DNA of 64,000 nt, from assembly GCF_030272615.1 (NCBI RefSeq), contig NC_081410.1, forward strand, positions 144,001,349 to 144,065,348, written 5' to 3'. Positions 35,801 through 48,302 of the stretch are shown piece after piece. Within the stretch, counting starts at the first letter, position 1; every line of letters starts with the position of its first letter. The position numbers were made by a program, and so were the translations under genes. The stretch is from Cryptomeria japonica (Eukaryota > Streptophyta > Pinopsida > Cupressales > Cupressaceae). The notes under the pieces are model-generated. The model saw only the letters and a program-made list of their open reading frames with translations, did not search any database and was not told where the DNA came from.

Positions 35801-35869
35801 GTTATTAATATTTTTTTATCTATGCAGTGGATTAATTCTTGATTCTTTCTTATAGATCAGAGTGTTTAG

Positions 35870-38800
35870 ATGGACCCAACTTCCAGCAAGAGAGGAAAGG
35901 AGATAGACAAACTTCCTATGATAATGAAATACCAATATCAAGGATAGGTGTATGTTTCAAAGCTTGATGATCATATTAAATGGGTACTGACACAACAGTT
36001 AGGCAATCAAGATATAAGATATTAAGAAACAATTGAAATGACCAAGGCCAAAGGCCCCACTGAGAAGGATTAAGAGATCAGGACTGGTCAAGGAAACCAT
36101 CTTCCCATAGTCAGTCCAAGATCCTGAGTTTATCATGACTATGGCATAGTTTTACAATGTGGACACAAGAAAGTGCACGAATTCTCAAGTTAGGATGATA
36201 ATTGACTTGTCTACAGACATGCTAGGATTCATGTTTGGCATACCCGGAAGAGATGAAGTATTCCTAACCACTGAAGAAGAATCCCTCAGACTATGCAACA
36301 ATAATATTACTTTAGAAAAAAGACACATGAATGAGAACTGGTTAGAGGAGGAGAGAAAAATAGGGCTAAAATCCATAGATGTGTTGAGGATGGATTTTAA
36401 GGAACCACAAAGAGATTTGATCATCATGTTGAGAAAAGCCTTCGGTAAGCTAGATTGTAGGCATTTCCATCCCTGGATGTTCCAACTCATCACCACCATC
36501 CTTGTAGGGAAGCAGTACTTCGACTAGGCCCAAATCCTCTCCGACATCATCCATAAATAGATGATGGAAGTACAACAAATGAACAACTTCTTTTTCACTT
36601 CATATTTTATTTGGATGGTTTCTTGAGCAGGTAAGTTCCCAAGATTACAGGTAGAAGGCCAGCTGGGAGATGAGGAGGGGTAGAAGAAAGTTTGGTAGTA
36701 TTACTCACAACTCCCTCTTGATAATGCAAAGGCTCATTTCAAGAGAATCACTAATGCCTTCTGCTTCCCCATTATCATCAAACTCCCAACTGATATAGGA
36801 TACAAAATAAGCCCTGAAGAAATGGCAATCATCCAAGACTGGGCATGCTACTTCATCCAAAACCAGCATTCTACGTATATCAGGGTTAGTGGGTTCATAG
36901 GGAACCCAATGCTATTGCCACGATATTGCAATGACCATATCATTTTGTTGGAGTATGTTGGGAAAATTCTTGGCCTCCAATCCCTATTGTCATCAAGACA
37001 CAAGCCAGGGATAGACCTCTCAGTTTCCATTGGATATTTTTCTTGTTCAAAAATTCAAGTAGCAAAGACGGCTAAGCAAGAGCTCCAAGATTTAAATCTT
37101 AAAGAATTTTATTATGCAAAGGAGTGTTATGATCCCTATGGAAAGCTCAAACAAACCATGCCTAAGGCATATGAGGGGCATAAGCCTCGATTGGCAGACT
37201 TTTGGGGAAACCTCTAGGACAGTTTTGAGGTGAGAGAAAAGAATTATTATAGACTATCAGTGCCATAGATCAGGGACTTTGAAATAGAAACCAATCTCCC
37301 CAAAGAGCTAAGGGAAGATACAGAACTATTAGATTCCATGTATAAAGAACAAGAAATTCACAAGAAGCCCCTCTCTCCTATAAGGTGGTCAGCACAAGAA
37401 GATATGGATATAGATCAAGTAACCCAAGCAGTTATAAATAGAACTGGGTAGTGGATTAGTTTGAGGGTTAGGCCAAGCACTTCAAAAGCGAAGCAAAAGG
37501 AATCCATCTTAGGTGTGCCCCAATGAATTATTGAGGAAGCTTCATGTACAAATGAGAAAATCAAAATTATTAAAAAAGGTTGCTGACTTTGGAGTAAGAG
37601 AAGGGCTGGGTGTGGTGGCACTAGCAGAGGTTCTTCCACTAAGAACCACAATTGGACAAACTCTAGGATAAGGTGTTCAATAGGAAGAAGAATAAGGACA
37701 ATCAGATGAAGGTGCACCCACTCAACCTCCATCAACAACTGCAACACAGGCCCCAATTACTAATGCCACTATGCCACCACTAGTTGATACAACCATAGTG
37801 CCTCCCGGGACACAGGCATTTAGCCCTACCACTGAAACTATAAATGTTTGAAATATTGAAACATACTCTGACCAGGAGGAGGAAAAACCTAGGGGACAAT
37901 AGTCACTTGGAGGGGAGAAAGAACGAAATGAGGTTGTAGATTTATTGAATGAAAGATTAATTCTACCCCCTCAGGACCAAGAATACCTCCTTAAAGATAT
38001 AGCTATCAGGCAAGGTATGGGAGAAACGGATAAGGAGGGAAGGCTATTTGGAGAAGAGATCAGTGATAGGTTGGGAGAGTTGCATAAGAAACAACAACAG
38101 AAAGTTGATATTGCTATCCAAAATAATCTAGCCCACCAAATCGCTTCACCTCAAGATCCTAAGCACACAGAAGAAAAATAGAAAAGAAAAGAAGAGGAAC
38201 GGTCAGATGTGCACATTGTGACCATCGACATAGTAGCTCACGATGGTGATAAGGACAAAGATGTGCCAAAATGGTTGGAGTTCACCTTTGAATGAAAAAA
38301 GAGTAAACTAGTGTTACCAACAGTTACACTACAATAGGCAATCACAGAGGAACCAAGGAAAGTTAAGAAGCCCAAGACTGTGCATCATCTTTCAAGAATA
38401 GGTTTCGGTGAGGTGGTTGTGGATGTAGCAGTTCCACTATAGGTAGAAGGTCAAAGCTCCCCAAAGTACCAACTGTCTTAGGTAAGACTGGGTAAGCAGA
38501 TGAAGTGGGGGGAGTTAGATACTTTAGAACTGGCCACTAGCATCATCAAGGGAGGAATGGAGAAGGAATACACCTCCCATGTAGAGTTCAAAGCATAGCT
38601 AGAGAAATACAAGCAGCTGCTAGTAGAAATGGGCAAGCCTTTAGATACTTGCAGAAATGATAATCTACCTTCAACCTCATCACTCATAGAGGGAGAGGTG
38701 AAAGCATTGCTATAGGTAAGATAGGTAGCTGCCATAGCAAAATCATGGGCCCAGATAAATGCCTCAAAAAATTAGACTATTTTTGCAAAATACCATGAAG

Positions 38801-39415
38801 GAGTACAAGGAGGTAGTACATATAGGAGGAGCATTAGCTTCTTTCTCTTAGAAATGGGAGCGGAAGTTCAATATGATCAGCAAATAGTTTTGAGTATTAA
38901 GTAAGGTTTTGCACCTAGGGGAAGAAGTAATCATAGAGGAGGACCTCCTGGGTGGAGACAATTGTAAGAATTTGCAGTCTTACACATACATTTTGGAGTT
39001 GAAGATGGAAATGCTTCAACAGTATGTGAAGGATATAGCTGACATTTGAGTTCCCCTCCTCAAGATGGTATTAAAATATGAAGATTTTGTAAGACACTTA
39101 CTCAAAGTTTTTGGGCTAGGGATAACCGATACAAGGGTTATGGAAGAAGAGCAAGTACTCAGCCAATGGGATGCATATGAGGCCCATCATTTGGGACCTA
39201 CAACTCAGTTCACTGTTACATTAATGGATAGATATACTTATTTAATTACACAATGTCAAGAGGCAGCAGAAACAATAGAGGAGTTAGAGAAGAAAAGAAA
39301 GAATGTAGAGGAAGTTTTGAAAAAGTATAAATTCTGAATCAAGAATATTGTTGATCCCCCTGTTGAGGTGGTTGAATGTATCATTAATAATTATAAGGCC
39401 TATAAAAAGAAGTAG
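35870..39415 (+). pseudogene. LTR-resident accessory ORF, copy C (best preserved)
   Basis: ATG at 35,870, stop TAG at 39,413-39,415: about 1,180 codons in the ancestral frame, broken by stops and a few shifts. Long open parts lie at 36,159-36,527, 36,822-37,217, 37,945-38,181 and 39,065-39,337. The N-terminal helical domain (~residues 60-520) carries LGFMFGIPGRDEVFL, DCRHFHPWMFQLITTIL and GNPMLLPRYCNDH. Then come a Thr/Pro-rich linker, a Lys/Arg patch, and a C-terminal region (VLKYEDFVRHLLKVFGLGI, QCQEAAETIEELEKKRKN) that is clearly coiled coil. The ORF opens ~720 bases after the upstream TATA box. No known domain was recognised; a nucleic-acid-binding or particle-associated role would be speculation. 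Confidence 0.75.
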
Positions 39416-39708
39416 AAGATAAACATATATTTACTAAAGATAGCAGGATTTTGAGAAGAGATTTTTTATGACTTCCCCACTGGTACTCTGACTGCATCTC
39501 CAACCCATGTTCCAGTTTTCAACAAAATTTTGCATGACTATGAAAGCCTGGCTCATACACCATCTTCTTCATATTTCTCACCTAGCCATTGTTTTGTAGT
39601 AGTTAACTAGAGTCTAGAGGAAGAAACTTGCAAGTTAACTATGACTCCTAGCTTTTGAGTTCTTAATTTAGATTAGGTTTATTTCCTAGAAAGTAGGGCA
39701 AAAACCTC

Positions 39709-39716
39709 TATAAATT
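39709..39716 (+). promoter_or_regulatory. downstream TATA box of LTR C
   Basis: TATAAATT preceded by ACCTC and followed by GAGGAGTTTGATTC, the counterpart of the site at 14,337 in LTR A. Confidence 0.5.
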
Positions 39717-40473
39717 GAGGAGTTTGATTCATTTTTAAGGGTCCACAAATTGATGATTTGAGGCCCACTTAGAAATTTTAGATTATTTTTGCGTATTGTT
39801 ATGTACTTGAGCTCTTTTTGTTACACATTCTTTGAAATTAATACAAGAAGCAACTTATAGATTGCCTAATCTATGCATATGTTCTACCAGTTTGCTCTTT
39901 GTAATTTGGTAATGTCTATTGTTTGAAATTAGCAATGTGTTTTGATCTTCCATTTATTTCTTTATGACTCATGCTATGCACGTAAGTGGTGTATGAGAAT
40001 TATTGTGATAGGCAATGTTGTGGTGATATTTTTCCATAAGTCTATAAGGTTGCTGACTTTGCAGGTTTACTGGAGGTCCGTTATTGAATTTTGATTTAAA
40101 TAATATTTGATGATATTTGGATTGGAGGGTACTAATTAAGTAGTTTGTTAAGTTGTCATTGAATTAGTTTCATTGTTATTTTCTTGTTTCCCTATCTCTT
40201 GCAATTTATTTCCAGAAGAATCTTAAAATCGTAAAAATACAAAAAAAAGGAAGTTAAGTTATTAATGATTAGTGGGATTTAGTTTTAACCAGCAGGCCCC
40301 TTAACATGTACAAACCATCAACCTTTGAGCTTCCCATCACTATCGAGACCCAACTATAGAGACCTTGGAGTGATCAGCTCCCTAGAACTTATTACTTTTC
40401 AGTAGAGGTGGTGAGTGTTCACATTGACTACCTGACTGTTGGTGAGTGTGTCAAAACAGTCGTCAACACTAAC

Positions 40474-41271
40474 AAGGATGGTAGTAGACACCACTCTATA
40501 GGTTTTCTAAAGGAAAATTTAATCTTTTATAAATGCATACATTTAATTAACTAAATTGGTTTCTAAGATAAAGGGGCCAGTTACCAAACAATGTCAAAAA
40601 CATAAGGATACAACTTAAAAGTTAACAATGGGCTAGGTAAGTCACTAGAGGATTAAAAGATAAAGTAACAAACCATATGCTAGGGTTCGAGGTTTCATCA
40701 TGAATTGATGAACCCTTCAACATACACACCAAAAATACTAGAAACTATTCTAGGGTCAACAAGTGAAACACTCAAAATCAACATATTTAGTAGTTTTTTA
40801 TTTGTTTAATTATAGTGAATGAATGATAGAGAATTTCATAATAATTTGAACCAAGGAGTAAGTGTTCTATGTAGAACCAAGTTGAATTAAATTTAAATTT
40901 TTTAAAGAATATTTCTTTTGTTTATATTTTTTCTATTGACTAATATTTTTTAATATTACATATACGATTTCTTGGAATTAGATTATTAACTCCAATTTCT
41001 AGTATATAGATATTTTTGAGTAAATTTTTATCAATTTTTATTTATTATTAAATTTAAAATTAGTTGGAAAGTGTAGTATTTTATTGATATTTTGATATTT
41101 TATTATTTTTCCTAATATCTTGAACAAAGGTCATTGTTTTTGTTATAGTAGATATATATTTATTTTTAAAAAATTAAAAATATAATGCATATTATAATTT
41201 GTGGAAAGATAACTCTAGATATTATAGATTATAAGTCTTAAATGATTTTTTTATTTAAGTGGAAGGGTTAT
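40474..41271. other. AT-rich flank of the Gypsy array, no gene seen
   Basis: The AT-rich stretch between the array and the next LTR fragment. No coding frame, repeat pair or LINE continuation of the left flank was recognised. Confidence 0.5.
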
Positions 41272-43819
41272 ATCCAAAACCAACATTCTACGTACATCAG
41301 GGTTAGTGGGTTCACAGGGAACCTGATGCTATTGCCACGATATTGCAATGACCATATCATTTTGTTGGAGTATGTTAGGAAAATGCTCGGCCTCCAATCC
41401 CTGTTGTCATCAAAACACAAGGCAGGGATAAACTTCTTAGTTTCCATTGGATATTTTTCTTGTTCAAAAATTCAGGTAGCAAAGACGGTGGAGCAAGAGC
41501 TCCAAGATTTAAATCTTAAAGGATTTTATTATGCAAGGGAGTGTTATGAACCCTATGGAAAGCTCAAACAAACCATGCCTAAGGCATATGAGGGGCACAA
41601 GCCTAGATTGGCAGACTTTTGGGGAAACCTCCAAGAGAATTTTGAGGTTAGAGAAAAGAATTATTATAGACTATCAGTGTCACAGATCAGGGACTTTGAA
41701 ATAGAATCCAATCTCCCCAAAGAGCTAAGGGATGATGGAGAACTATTAGATTCCATGTATAAAGAACAAGAAATTCACAAGAAGCCTCTCTCTCCTATAA
41801 GGTGGTTAGCGCAAGAAGATATGAATATAGATCGAGTAACCCAAGTAGTTATAAATAGAACTAGGTAGTGGATTAGTTTGAGGGTTAGGCCAAGTGCTTG
41901 AAAAGGGAAGCAAAAGGAATCCACCTTAGGTGTGCCCCAATGAATTATTGAAGAAGCTTCATGTACAAATGAGAAAATCAGAATTATTGAAAAATGTTGC
42001 TGACTTTCAAGTGAGAGAAGGGCTAGGTGTGGTCACACTAGTAGAGATTCTTCCAGTAAGAACCACAATTGGACAAACTCCAAGAGAAGGTGCTCAATAG
42101 GAAGAAGAACAAGGAAAAGTAGATGAAGGCACACCCACTCAACCTCCATCAATAGATGCAGTACAGGCCCCAATTACCAATGCCACTATGCCACCACCAG
42201 TTGATACAACCACAGTGCCTCCCAGGACACAGGCATTTATGCCTACCACTGAAACAATAATTGTTCAAAATATTGAAACAGACTGTGACCAGGAGGAGGA
42301 ACAACCTAGGGGACAACAGTCACTTGGAGGGGAGAAAGAACAAAATGAGGCTATAGATTTATTGAATGAAAGATTAATTTAACCCCTCAGGACCAAGAAG
42401 ACCTCCTTAAAGATATAGCTACCGAGAATGTTATGGGAGAAACGGATAAGGAGGGAAGGATATTTGGACAAGAGATCTGTGATAGGTTGGGAGAGTTGCA
42501 TAAGCAAAAAAAATAGAATGTTGATATTGTTATCCAAACTAATCTAGCCTGCCAAATCACTTCACCTCAATGTCCTAAGCACATAGAAGCAGAAGAGAAA
42601 AGTGAAGCAGAGGAATAGTCAATTGTGCACATTATGACCGTCGACATAGTAGCTCATGAAGGTGATAAGGAAAAAGATGTGCCACAATGGTTGGATTTCA
42701 CCATCAAAAGAAAGAAGAGGAAAGTAGTGTTACCAAAGGTTACACTACAACAGACAATAACAGAGGAACCAAGAAAAGTTAAGAATCCCAAGACTGTGCA
42801 TCATCTGTCAAGAATAGGTTCCAGTGAGGTGGTTGCGGATGTAGTAGTTACACTATAGGCAAAAGGTCAAATCTCCCTAAAGTACCAACTATCTCAGGTA
42901 AGACTGGGTAAGCAAACAAAGTGGGGGGAGTAAGATACTTTAGAACTGGCTACTAGCATCATCAAGGGAGGAATGAAGAAGGAATACACCTCCCATGCAG
43001 AGGTCAAAGCACAGCTAGAGAAATACAAGCAACTACTAGTAGAAATGGGCAAGCCTTTAGATACTTGTAGAAATGATAATCTACCTTCAACCTCATCACT
43101 CCCAGAGGGAGAGGTGAAAGCATTGATAGAGGTAAGATAGGTAGCTGCCATAGCAAAATCATGGGCCCAAATAAATGCCTCAAAAAATTAGACTATTTTT
43201 GCAAAATACCATGAAGGAGTACAAGGAGGCAGTACATGTAGGAGGAGCATTAGCTTCTTTCTCTTAGAAATGGGAGCAGAAGTTCAATATTATCAGCAAA
43301 TAGCTTCGAGTATTATGTAAGGTTTTGCACCTAGGGGAAGAAGTAATCATAGAGGAGGACCTCCTGGGTGGAGACAATTGTAATAATTTGCAGTCTTACA
43401 CATACAATGTGGAGGTGAAGATGGAAATGCTTCAATAGTATGTGAAGGATATAGCTGACATTTGAGTTCCCCTCCTCAAGGTGGTATTAAAATATGAAGA
43501 TTTTGTAAGACACTTACTTAGAGTTTTTGGGTTGGGGATAACCGATACACGGGTTATGGAAGAAGAAAAAGTACTTAGCCAGTGGGATGCATATGAGGCC
43601 CAACATTTGGGACCTCCGACTCAGTTCACTATTACATTAATGGATAGATATACTTATTTAATTACACAATGTCAAGAGGCAACAAAAACAATAGAGGAGT
43701 TAAAGTAGAATAGAAAGAATGCAGAGGAAGTTTTGAAAAAGTATAAATTTAGAATCAAGCATATTGTTGATCCTCTTGTTGAGGTAGTTGCATGTATCAT
43801 TAACAATTATAAGGCCTAA
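41272..43819 (+). pseudogene. accessory ORF, copy D (5'-truncated)
   Basis: It enters the helical domain part-way (HSTYIRVSGFTGNLMLLPRY). The first ~200 codons (to 41,868) are open and continue through YYRLSVSQIRDFEIESNLP, then stop. Later open parts are 42,188-42,382 (Thr/Pro-rich linker), 42,625-42,858 (basic patch) and 43,481-43,708 (coiled coil start). It stops early at 43,817 through a GCCTAA change just before the usual Tyr-Lys-Lys-Lys end. It lies outside any recognisable LTR structure. Confidence 0.72.
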
Positions 43820-43972
43820 AAAAAGAAGTAGAAGATAAACATATAGTTACTAAAGATAGCAAGACTTTTGAGAAGAGATTTTGCATGACTTCCCCATTGG
43901 TACTCTGACTGCATCTCCAACCCATGTTCCAGTTTTCAACATAATTTTGCATGACTATGAAAGCCCGGCTCA
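41272..43972 (+). repeat. fragment of the same Gypsy LTR (copy D), both ends missing
   Basis: Homology to LTR C starts abruptly at ATCCAAAACCA (equivalent to C 36,855) and stops abruptly at GAAAGCCCGGCTCA (equivalent to C ~39,552). The lengths agree within a few bases (2,701 against about 2,698). Neither LTR terminus, the palindrome array nor either TATA box is included. Confidence 0.85.
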
Positions 43973-45479
43973 GAAACCATTATAACTATGCTAGAATAGA
44001 ATTAGATTTGGTTTCTAAAAAAAATAGCCATATGAAAGTAGAATAAGATGACAAGACTACAATGCTAATGATACGTAGAATAACATGACAAGACTACAAT
44101 GCACCAATGAAAGTTGAAATGCTATGCTAATTAACTTGCAAATGCTTATGATAACTATGTAATCTAAAGCTAAATGCACACTTTGATTTTTCTATGATCT
44201 CATAATCTCTTCAAAACAACATGAAAGTATATACTAATTATCCCAAATGAGAGGCTTTCTTTGATAGGAAATCCATGGCTTAGATCCAACGTGGCAGAAA
44301 TCAATGGTTAAGGAATCAATCTTATAAAATGAAGTCAAGATTGAATTAGTTGAATGAGAGGAGAGATAGAAGGAAGATGTTCCTACTACATTGACAAGAT
44401 GGGAGGATATGTGCGACAAGGAGACACATGGTGATATTCTCACAAAGACCATGAGAGAAAGGTAGAAGGATTCTAAGTTGCAAGGAAGTTGGAGGGAATA
44501 TAGGTTTCATGGGAAAAGTGTGTCATGAATCTCCTTTGACTAGAATGATGTGGAAAAACTAGTCTTCTATAATGTAGGGAAGGTTAAGAGGAAAAAGGAA
44601 ATGGAATGCCACATAGGTCTCCACTCCCATTTGACTAGGAGGTGCATTGAGAATAAATGGCTAATTAAATATTAATAATATTTAATTTTGCTAGCAACAT
44701 GGAGGTGAAGTGGAAGATGATGTGTTAGGATGATGTGGATGAATGGTGTGGATTTTAGGAATTTAGGCTATTTCTTATAAGACTAATTAAATAATTAGGA
44801 TTATTTAATTAGGAGGAACTTCAGAATAATTAGGACATTTAATTAAATAAATTAAAATTTATTTCATTATTGGAAGAATAGAATAAGTATGAATCAAATA
44901 AATAAATTGGTATATTTAATCATTGATAGCTTAGCCTTCTGTTAATTAAATCTTGTGAGTACAAATATTTGGATCCAATCACTTCATATCACTATAATCC
45001 TAAGAAAAATAATTCTTATGTTCTTTTAACAAGGAAACTAATTGTATATGTTGTTCTTGATTAAGGTTATTGTTGATATTAAGGTGCTTCCTAGGAGTAA
45101 TCTCCACCTAGATGGTAACAAGGCTCATTGATGTCGTATTGAAGCATATTGTCCTAGGATCTTGAGTATGTGGTAGAAACTAATGAAACAATTATGTATT
45201 TAATAAGTAACATTCAAATGAGGCTATAGAAATCAAGGAATACAGAGGATAAGAATTGCATGCCAAACATGACAATGCTTCTTTGTGTCTACTACAATTA
45301 GTCTAGATTATATGATCCAAAATTATATCACCGTCTTGTACTTGCAACATAGGATCCATTTCTATCATCGAGTGTTTTTAGACTATCTCCATTATTATCC
45401 TCAAGTTCTAGACAAACAACTTGGTCATTATCCTAGTGAGGCTAGGCTGAGGTATATAAAACCAGTTTTTTGTGATATT
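43973..45479. other. intergenic DNA, no gene seen
   Basis: AT-rich. A short direct duplication (GATGACAAGACTACAATGC / CATGACAAGACTACAATGC) lies at about 44,047-44,103. The TTAATTAA-rich stretch at 44,660-44,880 resembles old Gypsy LTR sequence, without a found partner. Confidence 0.5.
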
Positions 45480-46188
45480 TCCATTTAAAATTATCACTTC
45501 CCCTAATCTAGACCCTATGAACTCATTTTTTGTTGCAAGCCATGGTCTTCCTAGAATGAGAAATTACCCCCAAGGGTAGCTTTTGGTTGCAAGATACTCC
45601 CAAGAGTTGAGTGTTATTACCAAGTCTTCAATTATACCCTCTGGATTCATTATGGAGCTATCAAGAAGTTGTAGGATAGTTGGTGTGGGCCTCAAATTGG
45701 GTAACTGTATATTTTGCATGGTCTCTCAATTCATCACGTTGATGGCTACCCCTAGGTCAATCAAACTGTTTCGAATGACCACCCCATAGATTATGACATT
45801 TACCACAGGACTCCAAGGGTTGGTATATTTGGGAGTAATAACTTTTCCCAACATGATGTTTATCAATTGTCTTGCCACATGAATAGTTGTTAGGTCCTTC
45901 CTTTTCCTAACCAGATTTTTAATGCATAGCTCCTTACTAGTCTTATTATAGATAGGTACATATTTACTGGCTTGAAATAATGGTATCTTCATATTGGATT
46001 ATTAAATTGATCCAAGAAGTCAAATGTGGAAATGGTAGTGAGACCTCTTTGCTCAAGTCTAGCTCAAGAAGTGAATATTGGCTACTTAATTGAGGGTGGA
46101 CATAATTAGTTGAAGAATCATTTAATGGTACCTCTATAATGATAGACTGTGTAGGTGTGGAAAGGATATTTCTAGATTGCATATTCAC
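45480..46188 (-). pseudogene. Gypsy protease-region relic (a different element)
   Basis: The minus strand shows NSLIDLGVAINVMN, the D-L-G-(A/V) active-site pattern of plant Gypsy proteases. Upstream lies PVVNVIIYGVVIRNS. Downstream, in an adjacent frame, are LRPTPTILQLLDSSIMNPEG and IIEDLVITLN. FLILGRPWLATKNEFI follows, the usual protease C-terminal block. Upstream, 45,964-46,188 carries a Ser/Thr-rich stretch that may be the gag-protease linker. It is in opposite orientation to, and different in sequence from, the Gypsy array, so it is another family. No gag or RT of it was recognised nearby. Confidence 0.72.
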
Positions 46189-48297
46189 ATTATTGATGTC
46201 TAGTACTATAGTTTCATAAATTGTATCCGCTTACAATTTTGTCCTCACCTAGGCCTCACCTTGCAACTTCAACTTTTGATGCTTGATGCCTATTCTAATT
46301 CTACTCACATCACCTAGAATCTTAATTTTTCATCACCTTCCTTTCCTTTTCTCAAAACTCTAGCCTTTATTGACAAGACCAAGGTGTCCAACGCCCTAGT
46401 CCTCTCAATTAGGGCCCATTTTGGGTCCCCACAATGGTCATTTCATGTGAGTGGGAAAATTGAACCCATGTTAGCCTGCTCCAAAAATTTAATTAATTTT
46501 AAAGTGGTCAAGTATAAAAGGAGGTCTACCCCTCTCATTTGAAACCTAAAGAATCTTATATTCTAAGTCATCTGAACTACACCTAACAAATTTAAGTGAG
46601 AAAGTAATCGGTCATTCATCAAGCATTGGAGAAGAAGTGAAGTCAAATTTATGCATTCAAGATGGTATCCATTTTTACTACCCCTCACTGATTCATCTTT
46701 CCTTTTTGTGCATCAATTGACTATATTGATATAGCTTATACTATCTTGCGAGGCTTTTGATAGATGTTTATGGATCTACGTATGATTTGGATGCTTTAGA
46801 GATGATGATAGACATATCATAATTGCACCTAACATTATGATTTCATGGAGATGATGATTTTCATGGACTCTTATTTGATGATATATATGTACTCATTTTA
46901 TATGTATCGTTCATAATTTCTTATGGCGATTTGATGGTATCTTACTATGTGCTAACTTCAATTTATGGCTATAATTCTATATGATGACTATGATAGTTCT
47001 TGGTGGTTGTTACTTCCTTCTACTGTGTTTGTGATAGGGATGATGTCATAACATTCATTCATGAGCACGATATGACATTGTGATTCCCTTTCACTTGTCT
47101 TCCTATTTCATGATATATGTTATTATGTTGTTGTACAAGTATTGGTGGTGACAGGATTGCAGCTGCTAGACATCGACTCCACCTAGCCTCACAGATCTGA
47201 GCATGTCTTCATCCCAATGACAAGTTGATCGAAGATGACATGAGATCCTATTCTACACTCTAGGTTTAAGTTGGTACCCTGTCAGTCCTTGTATGGTGGT
47301 CAAAGTTGTCTTGTGGTATTTTATGTTACCCTATGTTGGGTTGCTATGAGGAATTATGGTTATTAATTAATTGATTGATTTATATAGTTTAATAATGCTA
47401 AAATTAAATTAATGTCTGACATTAATATTTAATATTAATGAGAGAGTATTATTTGGGATTTACTATTTATTAAAGTTGACCCTTGGATTTATATTTCATT
47501 AATTATTTAATATTATTGTTATTTATTAAGGATTACTTATTATTTACTTATATATAGTTGAGGCCTTAATATTTATTTGGGTCATATGGTTTAATTATTT
47601 AATTGGCCCTTAATATTTTATTGTGCCTCGATTTAATTGTTTGTTTATATTATTTTAATTCCTTCTACCCTTTTGAGTTATTTAATTAATTATTTATTCT
47701 ACCTACCCTATTTTACTATTGGCCGAGTATATTGGGGGTAAGTTAATTAAATATTATTTTATATTCTTGCCTTGATATTCGAGAGGGTTGGTATGAAATA
47801 TATTTTAATTGATTATTTTCATTGGGCAACATATTTTCATGGTTTTGGTTTAATCTTCTATTTATTGAGTTTTTTGAGCATTGTTGGGGGTTGGCCTTCT
47901 CGAGAATTTTCTACGATTGAAGATTTTGGATTTATTTAGGAGCTTGGCTTGGCTAGATCTTTGGTTGGTTGCATTCTTCAAATTTATTTGCCATAACTTC
48001 TATTATCCAAGTTGGAGGTTCTTCTCTTTGCATTTTCAATTTATGAAAAATTGCTAATGTGGTGCATGTGAAAAGATTTTTTGTTGGGCTGGAAAATCAA
48101 TATTACAGTAAGAATGATAATATAGATTAATAAATAATGTATGTGGGGGCTATTATATTTCTAAGATTGTTTTCTTGGAGTATTGTTGTGGATTTTTGTT
48201 TGTGATTTATCTCTGTGGATGCTAAAAGCTCTGCTATGACCCATTATAGCCTGAGATTACCAGTCTCCTTTCTTGATAAAGGTGTTTGAATTATGTA
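46189..48297. other. intergenic DNA, old LTR-like sequence, no gene seen
   Basis: No coding frame is supported. TATAAAAG at 46,513-46,520 in the context CAAGTATAAAAGGAGG, with GGGTCCCCACAATGG upstream, looks like the promoter part of a degraded LTR. Dense TTAATTAA words occur at 47,360-47,760. This is the target DNA into which the element at 48,303 inserted. Confidence 0.45.
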
Positions 48298-48302
48298 TTT
48301 AA
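48298..48302. repeat. target-site duplication, left copy (TTTAA)
   Basis: TTTAA directly before the 5' LTR. The identical TTTAA follows the 3' LTR at 55,000-55,004. Confidence 0.9.

Larger units (their letters stand above)
9167..40468 (+). mobile_element. composite Ty3/Gypsy (Tat-like) array: LTR-int-LTR-int-LTR
   Basis: Three copies of one long repeat begin TGTTATGCCCTGCATAC at 9,167, 22,969 and 34,612. The first two are each followed by a gag-pol internal region (15,098-22,968 and 26,667-34,611). The third ends in GTCAACA at 40,468, where homology stops. The outer termini are TGTT and AACA. The flanking pentamers are CTAAT (9,162-9,166) and CTAAC (40,469-40,473), a 4-of-5 target-site duplication. 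Two elements sharing the middle LTR inside a single duplication is the product expected of unequal LTR-LTR recombination. The Gypsy assignment comes from gag-PR-RT-RH-INT order, the extra RNase H and the absence of a chromodomain. All frames are broken. No polypurine run abuts the LTR starts, which is the main weakness of the 5' boundary. Confidence 0.75.
34612..40468 (+). repeat. LTR C (3' LTR of the Gypsy array), ~5.86 kb
   Basis: Aligns with LTR A from TGTTATGCCCTGCATAC to GTCAACA, then homology stops and unrelated AT-rich DNA begins after CTAAC. It contains the full set of LTR parts: palindrome array, both TATA boxes and the best-preserved accessory ORF. Because no gag follows, this copy is the key evidence that the accessory ORF lies within the LTR. 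Confidence 0.72.

Noticed and set aside
45285-45789. Plus-strand short frames
   Set aside because: Antisense to the Gypsy protease relic, whose minus-strand motifs are clear.
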